From CAYNTG01 sp964400105 (GTDB lineage Bacteria; UBP14; UBA6098), in NCBI GenBank assembly GCA_964400105.1, contig CAYNTG010000033.1, forward strand, positions 1-21,081: DNA of 21,081 nt, in the 5' to 3' direction. The position numbers and the translations under genes were made by a program. The stretch's first letter is position 1. Each line of letters opens with the position of its first letter. The notes beneath the pieces were generated by a model. The model did not search any database. It saw only the letters and a program-made list of their open reading frames with translations, and was not told where the DNA came from. Shown piece by piece: positions 15,609-21,081 of this stretch.

Positions 15609-17099
15609 ATGATTTCGCGGAGAGCAAAATATGCGACACCTCTTTTTGTATTATTGCTCGGAGTAGCGTCCGCTCCGGCTATCGAAGGTCAAAACCCAAC
15701 ACCGCGTTTTTTTCCGCCGGATTTTTCCGTCGAGGAGGAGCGGGTCACCTACCCCGGCGATCTTCTGGAATTCTTCCGTCTCCCATTTGTGGAATATCTT
15801 CGGGCTGACGCGGATCGCGCGGTCTTTGCGCCGGATTTGGCCATCAATTCGTCGAGCGAGGGACTCGGCGATATGAGATTCTCCTCGGACGGCTATTTCG
15901 CGGAGCTTTCCGGGCATCTGCGATATTTCGGCGACGACGATTATCGTCAATCGATTCGCTCTGTTCACGGCGCGACCGGATACGGCGATTTTTTCATGGA
16001 CAGATATCCCGTCGGAGTCGTCGCAGAGGGGCAATATTCCGCTTTTCGAGGGGAATACGAACCATCGACATATCATATCGATGTCGGAGGCGAAGGCCAT
16101 GTTCCGATCGGTAAAAGCCTCCTTTCACTATCATTAAATGCAGGTCGCGATAACTGGAAACAGATGCCCGGACCATTTGCTCGAATCGAGCCGGACGACC
16201 GATTCAGAACCACGATATCCAATGTGATAAAAGGAGAAGCCGCTTTTCGAAGCATTCCGGGTGAATTGACGGGTGTCGAGATCGTCGCGGGCGGCGTGCA
16301 ATCCATTCGTTACGAGGAGGATATCTGGGAGCTTCGACGAAATGTCGCATCGGGGAAACTGTCCCTTATTTACGATTCGAGACCGCTTCGCATAGCTATC
16401 GGCGGTGCGGCTCACCGGACGTGGGAGAAAATGCTTATCTCGCCGCACATGGATTTTGACATTTTATGGCGCACCTTCGAGGCCTCCGCCGAACTGGGCG
16501 GCTATATTGTTCCGCTCGACCGCTGGAGAACGCTGCCATCTCCGCGCGTCGATCTGCCCCGGGACGCCGATTTTCTCGAGGTGCCGATCTCGGTCGAAGC
16601 TGGTTGCAGAATCGAGCTTAAACCCGGCCAGATACTCGCCGCCAAAGCCTTATATTCCAGAGCCAAAAACGAGCCGGTTATATGGAATCCAAACGCCGAA
16701 GCACCATCGGTATCGCTCGAGGAAACGAAACACCAGCGATTTTCCATATCCCTCTCGAGCGATTTCGGGATGCTGAAAAACGTTCTCCACGGGCACTTCT
16801 TACGCGATTACGCCTCCGATGAACACATCCCGATCGAGCCGACGGAAATCGTATCCGATACGGTCTCGCTCGTGTTCTCCGATTTCGAGATTTTCGCCGG
16901 CGGATATCGGGAATACGGGCAGCCATATCTCGTTAAACCACAAGCAAATAACATTGCTCTTGGCATCAAATACCGTTATAAATTTGCGCATTTCGAGATC
17001 ATCGCCGAAAATGTCCTCGGCGAGTCGATTTTTGATCGCGAGGCCCTCGAATTCACCGGAGATACGAAACTTTGGGCACGGGTTAGTCTCAGCTTCTGA
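15609..17099 (+). CDS. Outer-membrane beta-barrel-like protein of unknown function
   Basis: I do not recognise a family. The 496-residue product has a basic start and hydrophobic segment (residues about 9-24) typical of a signal peptide. The mature part consists of repeated amphipathic strands with many aromatic residues and charged turns, and ends in LWARVSLSF, with the C-terminal Phe typical of outer-membrane barrels. No TonB plug is evident. A TTG three codons earlier (15600) overlaps the -10 box, so I chose the ATG. The predicted mRNA is leaderless. Its TGA overlaps the ATG of the uvrC fusion by 1 nt (TGATG), so the two are translationally coupled, although no functional link with DNA repair is obvious. 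Confidence 0.75.
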   Translation: MISRRAKYATPLFVLLLGVASAPAIEGQNPTPRFFPPDFSVEEERVTYPGDLLEFFRLPFVEYLRADADRAVFAPDLAINSSSEGLGDMRFSSDGYFAELSGHLRYFGDDDYRQSIRSVHGATGYGDFFMDRYPVGVVAEGQYSAFRGEYEPSTYHIDVGGEGHVPIGKSLLSLSLNAGRDNWKQMPGPFARIEPDDRFRTTISNVIKGEAAFRSIPGELTGVEIVAGGVQSIRYEEDIWELRRNVASGKLSLIYDSRPLRIAIGGAAHRTWEKMLISPHMDFDILWRTFEASAELGGYIVPLDRWRTLPSPRVDLPRDADFLEVPISVEAGCRIELKPGQILAAKALYSRAKNEPVIWNPNAEAPSVSLEETKHQRFSISLSSDFGMLKNVLHGHFLRDYASDEHIPIEPTEIVSDTVSLVFSDFEIFAGGYREYGQPYLVKPQANNIALGIKYRYKFAHFEIIAENVLGESIFDREALEFTGDTKLWARVSLSF

Positions 17100-19480
17100 T
17101 GGGTGTTCGCGAAAAGATACGGCGTCTTCCCCAAAAACCGGGGGTCTATCTTTTCAAGGATTCTAAGGGCAAGATCATCTACATTGGAAAGGCAATTAAG
17201 CTCCGAAACCGGGTTTCGAGCTATTTCTCCGGCAAGCCGTCGGACCCGAAAACCGCACGGCTCGTGGCGCGCATCGACGATGTCGAGTTCGTCATGGTAG
17301 ATAATGAGATCGAGGCCCTGGTTCTGGAGGCCAACCTCGTTCGACAACACAAACCGCACTACAATGTCAACCTCAAGGACGATAAGCGATTCCCATATAT
17401 CCATGTTACCGACGAGCCGTTTCCGAGAATCGAGGTCGAGCGACGCAAATCCAAGAGCGGCATGTTCTTCGGGCCGTTCACCGACGGTCGCGGGATGCGT
17501 CGGTCAATCTCTCTTATTCAGAGGCATTTTCGGATCAGGTGCTGCAAACACGACCTTCCAGAGCACGCACCATCGCGGCCCTGTTTGAATTATGACATTG
17601 GTCGATGCGACGCGCCCTGTCAGGGGAAAATCTCCAAAGATGAATACCTTGCAAGGGTTGACGAGGCGGTGATGTTCCTTCGCGGCAAGCACAAGGAACT
17701 TGTTGCGCGGCTTCACGATAGAATGAAAAAACTTTCCGCTCAAAATCGATTCGAGGATGCCGCCGAGATTCGCGATCAGATTCACGCCATCGATTCGATC
17801 TGGCAAAAGCAAAAGATCGACACCGACCTCGCCGACCGCGATCTGCACGCTATCGCAGCAGGCCCCAGAAACGCGGTCGCCGTCGCGATGCAGGTTCGCC
17901 AGGGGCGCGTCATAGCGAGGCAGGAGTTCCATATGAAGATATCCGCCGACACACAAAAACCGGAGATAATGTCGGGCTATCTGAAGCAGTATTACGCCGA
18001 CAATCCCGATCCACCGAGGGAAATCCTGATTTCAACAGAACCGGAAGACAAAATAGGTATTACGGATTTCGTCTCGAATATCCGGGGACACAAGGTTGCG
18101 ATGCGAATCCCTTTGCGCGGCGACAAAAAGGGATTACTCGATCTCGTCGAGCGAAACGCGCAGCTCCTTCTCGCGGATCTTGTGGCGGATAAAAAGAAGG
18201 TCGATCTGCCATTCTCGGTCCTCGATTTGCAGAAACAGCTTCGCCTGTCAAAACCGCCGCGACGCATCGAGGCAGTGGATATCTCGCATCTCGGCGGAAC
18301 GCTCGCAGTCGCCTCGCTGGTTACATTTACCGACGGCAAAAAATACTCGCGCGGCTATCGAAGATTTCGGATTATGTCCGCAGAGGGCGGCGACGACTAC
18401 GCCTCGATTTACGAAGTCATCCACAGACGCTTCATGTATTTAAAAGAAGATGATAAAGGTTTTCCCGATCTGCTTCTCATCGACGGCGGAAAGGGGCAGT
18501 TAAACGCTGCTCGAAAAGCGCTCGATGAACTTGGAGTCGTGGACGATGTCGAATTGGCATCGCTGGCAAAACGTCTCGAGGAGGTGTTTCGACCAAATTT
18601 GGATAAATCTATAATGCTGCCGAAGGATTCCGCCGCACTTCGATTGCTGATGAGAGTCCGCGACGAGGCGCACCGATTTGCAATTCAATATCAGCGAAAG
18701 CGCCGCACGAAGGCGTTTAGGGCGCAGGAGCTGGCCTCCGTAGGGGGGGTCGGCGAGATTCGTCAGAAAAGGCTGCTGACGGAATTCGCCTCACTCGAGG
18801 AGATCGCATCGGCGACGCCGGAGTTGGTCTCGAAAAAGGCGAAAATTCCGATAGAAATTGCGCGCAAGGTGATCGATTTCCTCAGCCCATATAAGATCGC
18901 GATCTTCGTGGCCTTCTTTGGCCTATCGATATTGACCGGCTGCACGCCCGCGCCGAGATATATCGGCGGCGCGAGACCGCAGATCACGGCGAGAAAAACC
19001 ACGAAAAAGGACAAAACCTCGAAGCCGAAAGCCGCGCCGAAAAAGGTCGAAACAGACGATAAAACCTACGCTTCCGCTCTGCCGGCTCCGGCGAAAAACA
19101 TCCCGACAAAGCCGACTTCCTTTAGCTCCGCCGCCCTTCTCGGTGCGGTAAATCTCTATCTGGGAACGCCATACAAATATGGCGGCAACGGACTCGGCGG
19201 AATAGATTGCTCCGGATTCTCCAAAAACGTTCTCGATGCCGCAGGAATCGATATCCCAAGAACCAGCGCGGATCAATATCGTCGTGGCAAGCCCACCTCA
19301 AAACCATCGTTTGGAGATTTGGTATTTTTCCGAATGAAGGGCGGCGGCGTCGATCATGTCGGGGTCTATCTCGGTGCGAATAGATTCGCCCACGCAAGCT
19401 CCTCCTCCGGCGTGACTATCGACTCGCTGAACGACGATTATTACCGGTCGAGGTTCCTCGGCGCGCGCAGGTTTTACTGA
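17099..19480 (+). CDS. uvrC: UvrC excinuclease fused in frame to an NlpC/P60 lipoprotein
   Basis: The frame encodes 793 residues. Residues 1 to about 596 are a full-length UvrC: GIY-YIG nuclease (PGVYLF 14-19, IYIGKA 27-32, Glu77), a Cys cluster (148-174), a UVR UvrB-binding motif (about 204-237), an RNase H-like nuclease with Asp394, Asp462 and His525, and the helix-hairpin-helix region (about 545-595). UvrC makes both incisions in nucleotide-excision repair. Without a stop, a hydrophobic segment follows (599-612) with lipobox LTGC (Cys615), a Lys/Pro/Ala-rich linker (616-675) and an NlpC/P60 domain with Cys704, His753 and His765, normally a cell-wall peptidase. The ATG overlaps the barrel gene's stop. 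The TGA overlaps the convergent gene by 7 bp. Fusion versus two nested products is open. Confidence 0.93.
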   Translation: MGVREKIRRLPQKPGVYLFKDSKGKIIYIGKAIKLRNRVSSYFSGKPSDPKTARLVARIDDVEFVMVDNEIEALVLEANLVRQHKPHYNVNLKDDKRFPYIHVTDEPFPRIEVERRKSKSGMFFGPFTDGRGMRRSISLIQRHFRIRCCKHDLPEHAPSRPCLNYDIGRCDAPCQGKISKDEYLARVDEAVMFLRGKHKELVARLHDRMKKLSAQNRFEDAAEIRDQIHAIDSIWQKQKIDTDLADRDLHAIAAGPRNAVAVAMQVRQGRVIARQEFHMKISADTQKPEIMSGYLKQYYADNPDPPREILISTEPEDKIGITDFVSNIRGHKVAMRIPLRGDKKGLLDLVERNAQLLLADLVADKKKVDLPFSVLDLQKQLRLSKPPRRIEAVDISHLGGTLAVASLVTFTDGKKYSRGYRRFRIMSAEGGDDYASIYEVIHRRFMYLKEDDKGFPDLLLIDGGKGQLNAARKALDELGVVDDVELASLAKRLEEVFRPNLDKSIMLPKDSAALRLLMRVRDEAHRFAIQYQRKRRTKAFRAQELASVGGVGEIRQKRLLTEFASLEEIASATPELVSKKAKIPIEIARKVIDFLSPYKIAIFVAFFGLSILTGCTPAPRYIGGARPQITARKTTKKDKTSKPKAAPKKVETDDKTYASALPAPAKNIPTKPTSFSSAALLGAVNLYLGTPYKYGGNGLGGIDCSGFSKNVLDAAGIDIPRTSADQYRRGKPTSKPSFGDLVFFRMKGGGVDHVGVYLGANRFAHASSSSGVTIDSLNDDYYRSRFLGARRFY
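18869..19480 (+). CDS. Possible nested in-frame gene for the NlpC/P60 lipoprotein alone
   Basis: A GTG at 18869 (codon 591 of the fusion) could start a 203-residue lipoprotein: a short N-region, one Lys, a hydrophobic core (IAIFVAFFGLSI), lipobox LTGC, a linker and NlpC/P60. That is the normal layout for such a cell-wall hydrolase and would solve the localisation problem of the fusion. No strong Shine-Dalgarno sequence precedes the GTG and no ATG is available in frame, so internal initiation is possible but unproven. Processing of the fusion at the lipobox by signal peptidase II would yield nearly the same mature protein. Confidence 0.35.
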   Translation: MIDFLSPYKIAIFVAFFGLSILTGCTPAPRYIGGARPQITARKTTKKDKTSKPKAAPKKVETDDKTYASALPAPAKNIPTKPTSFSSAALLGAVNLYLGTPYKYGGNGLGGIDCSGFSKNVLDAAGIDIPRTSADQYRRGKPTSKPSFGDLVFFRMKGGGVDHVGVYLGANRFAHASSSSGVTIDSLNDDYYRSRFLGARRFY

Positions 19481-21081
19481 TCATCGATCAAAGCGGCGAG
19501 GCGTTCGGTGTCGATCTTGAAAACGCCCGCGAGACCATTATCCGAAGTAAATACTCTCGAAAAGCAGTCCGCATAGGGGCTTGCCGCCGCCAAAAGCTTC
19601 CCGTGAACTATCGGCGAAGACCTATCCAACAAGAGGTGAGTCGCATTGTATGAAATCCCCTTTCGCCAGATTTCATCGCCGGCGGCAGAACCGATATAAA
19701 CACCCGGTCGGTCGGAGATGAAATATGCGATCCGCAACTCAGAGCTTATCAGGACGGCATCCGACGGGGTATTTTCTTTCACCCAAAAAAGTGCGTCGTA
19801 AAACGCCTTCGATTCCTCGGTCGAGGCTATTACCGAATCGATCGGGCGTCCGAGGCGGCGGAATTCCGCGCGAAACTGTGCTGTGTATATCACGGAGCCG
19901 GCGAAGATATCTCCCATCGGAACGAACAAAAGCAAAAGCGTTACGACTGTTGAATAAGCTCTTATCTTTTTAGTAAATTTTAAGGCTCCGGCGATTCTAT
20001 TGAGCGATAAAAAAATCAAAAACATAACCGGCGCGGCCATCGGCACGAGATAGCGCATGGTGCAATAATGAAAAAGCAAAATCTCCGGCACGAAAGCGAG
20101 CGCTAAAAAAGCCACGGTTCGCGCTTTAACGTTGCGCATTGCGAGGATGAAACCGGCGAGCGCGAGCGCGAATATTGCTATTCCCATCGCGATTTCGAGC
20201 CATCGAGTGGACGCGCTCCACGGCGCAAAAAGCATCGGCAAGTGCACGGTTATATAGACCGAGATATTTTCAAAAGCGCGACGAAGTAAATCGAACAGCC
20301 CCATTCCCTCGATCCCCGATTGCGCGACATATGTGATCTCGCCTCTGCGCAGGATATGGATCAACCACGGCGCTATTAAGCCGCCGGAAATCGCGCCGTA
20401 AAATATGCCTTCCCTGGATTTCCGTGCAAAAAGCAACCCGAAAAATATCGCGATTATCAATGGGAATCCAACTAACCGGATATAAACCGCCGCCGCAGAA
20501 AATATTGCCGCCGCGACGATATCGACGGATCTTCCATTATCGAAAAACCGGAAAATGCAGAACAAAGCAAACAACGAAAGCAGCAAAAACGGCGCTTCGG
20601 TCATGACCGATGATGCGAGCATCGCTATCTGTGGCGAAATGGCGAGATAGATCGCCATAAAGGACGATACGAGCGGTGGGATTTTGAGATGCCGCGCGAA
20701 AAGTTCCGACAAAAACACGAGAAAAAGCGCCATGCAAAGCGTCGAGAATAGCTTGAATACTATCACGGCATCGACATTATCCGTGAGAGCCATAATGCCG
20801 GCCAGAATCACGGGGAACCCAGGTGCGACATGATAATCAGGTGGATTTCCGTGGACGTGAAGCTGCACGAAACCGCGCCCCTCAAAGATCGCCCGACCGA
20901 GATTCATATAGACAGCGTTGTCGCCGCCGCCCCAGAGCGCCGGGTTCCATTGAAGAAGAAGGATTATCGCAACGAGAACCGCAGTCGCGGCGATATATGG
21001 AATCCTCTGTGCGCTATGCTTCGTTTTCACGTCGTCGTTCATCGATCTAACGAACATAGACGATCTTTTTCGTAATCTCAT
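19474..21081 (-). CDS. GT-C-like integral membrane glycosyltransferase (start at or beyond window edge)
   Basis: At least 535 residues with about 11 membrane helices and a soluble C-terminal domain (about 420-535). The first outer loop GGGDNAVYMNLGRAIFEGRG (51-70) holds Asp54 in the position of the catalytic acidic residue of ArnT/PMT-like enzymes, and TEAPF (about 167) follows in a later loop. These enzymes use polyprenyl-phosphate sugars on the periplasmic face. The frame is open to the last base, where CAT gives an ATG; the true start could be this one, one inside (21057 or 21042) or beyond the edge. Unlike the other GT-C-like gene here, its acidic motif is kept. It overlaps the convergent uvrC fusion by 7 bp. 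Confidence 0.8.
   Translation of the reverse strand: MRLRKRSSMFVRSMNDDVKTKHSAQRIPYIAATAVLVAIILLLQWNPALWGGGDNAVYMNLGRAIFEGRGFVQLHVHGNPPDYHVAPGFPVILAGIMALTDNVDAVIVFKLFSTLCMALFLVFLSELFARHLKIPPLVSSFMAIYLAISPQIAMLASSVMTEAPFLLLSLFALFCIFRFFDNGRSVDIVAAAIFSAAAVYIRLVGFPLIIAIFFGLLFARKSREGIFYGAISGGLIAPWLIHILRRGEITYVAQSGIEGMGLFDLLRRAFENISVYITVHLPMLFAPWSASTRWLEIAMGIAIFALALAGFILAMRNVKARTVAFLALAFVPEILLFHYCTMRYLVPMAAPVMFLIFLSLNRIAGALKFTKKIRAYSTVVTLLLLFVPMGDIFAGSVIYTAQFRAEFRRLGRPIDSVIASTEESKAFYDALFWVKENTPSDAVLISSELRIAYFISDRPGVYIGSAAGDEIWRKGISYNATHLLLDRSSPIVHGKLLAAASPYADCFSRVFTSDNGLAGVFKIDTERLAALIDDQ

Noticed and set aside
18739..18755. Run of seven G in uvrC as a possible frameshift site behind the fusion
   Set aside because: The frame is correct on both sides: the helix-hairpin-helix motif SVGGVGE reads through the run without a shift, so it does not explain the missing stop.

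Overview
The window looks like chromosomal DNA from an uncultured bacterium of the FCB/candidate-phylum type. Three things suggest this: an exported protein with a FlgD/Por-secretion-like C-terminal domain, two large exported DUF3857/transglutaminase-fold proteins, and a GH57 (not GH13) glucan-branching enzyme. The DNA is of intermediate GC with AT-rich intergenic gaps. The phylum is an inference. I see no rRNA, tRNA, CRISPR array, insertion sequence or phage genes.

Layout. (1) 35-2167 (+): a doubtful small membrane peptide, then an exported protein with a BPL-N-like amidotransferase fold, PPC domain and sorting tail, then a rhodanese probable lipoprotein. (2) 2372-4582 (+): a class A penicillin-binding protein. 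(3) A 331-bp AT-rich gap, then an XRE regulator (4914-5327, +) that meets a four-gene minus-strand operon stop to stop. In transcription order that operon is galT-like, GH57 branching enzyme, a four-helix membrane protein and a small outer-membrane barrel. (4) A 302-bp gap with a 28-bp palindrome. (5) A second minus-strand operon (15407 down to 9570): a GT-C-like membrane glycosyltransferase, a transglutaminase with an intact triad, and a related protein whose triad is lost. (6) 15609-19480 (+): an outer-membrane barrel protein overlapping by 1 nt a 793-residue reading frame in which complete UvrC runs straight into an NlpC/P60 lipoprotein. (7) 19474 to the edge (-): a second GT-C-like membrane glycosyltransferase.

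The most unusual feature is the UvrC-lipoprotein fusion. It joins a cytoplasmic DNA-repair nuclease to an envelope peptidase through an intact signal sequence and lipobox, with no stop codon between. A second pattern concerns translation starts. Several genes that begin a transcript lack a Shine-Dalgarno sequence and have a good sigma70-type promoter only 6-11 nt before the ATG, which suggests leaderless or nearly leaderless mRNAs. Most genes inside operons, and the XRE gene, have clear Shine-Dalgarno sequences.

Most of the gene content concerns the cell envelope (peptidoglycan synthesis and hydrolysis, barrels, surface glycosylation, exported transglutaminase-like proteins). A carbohydrate-storage pair (galT-like and branching enzyme) and one DNA-repair enzyme make up the rest. 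Operons are tight, with gaps of 8-16 bp or small overlaps, and both convergent pairs overlap at their stop codons.
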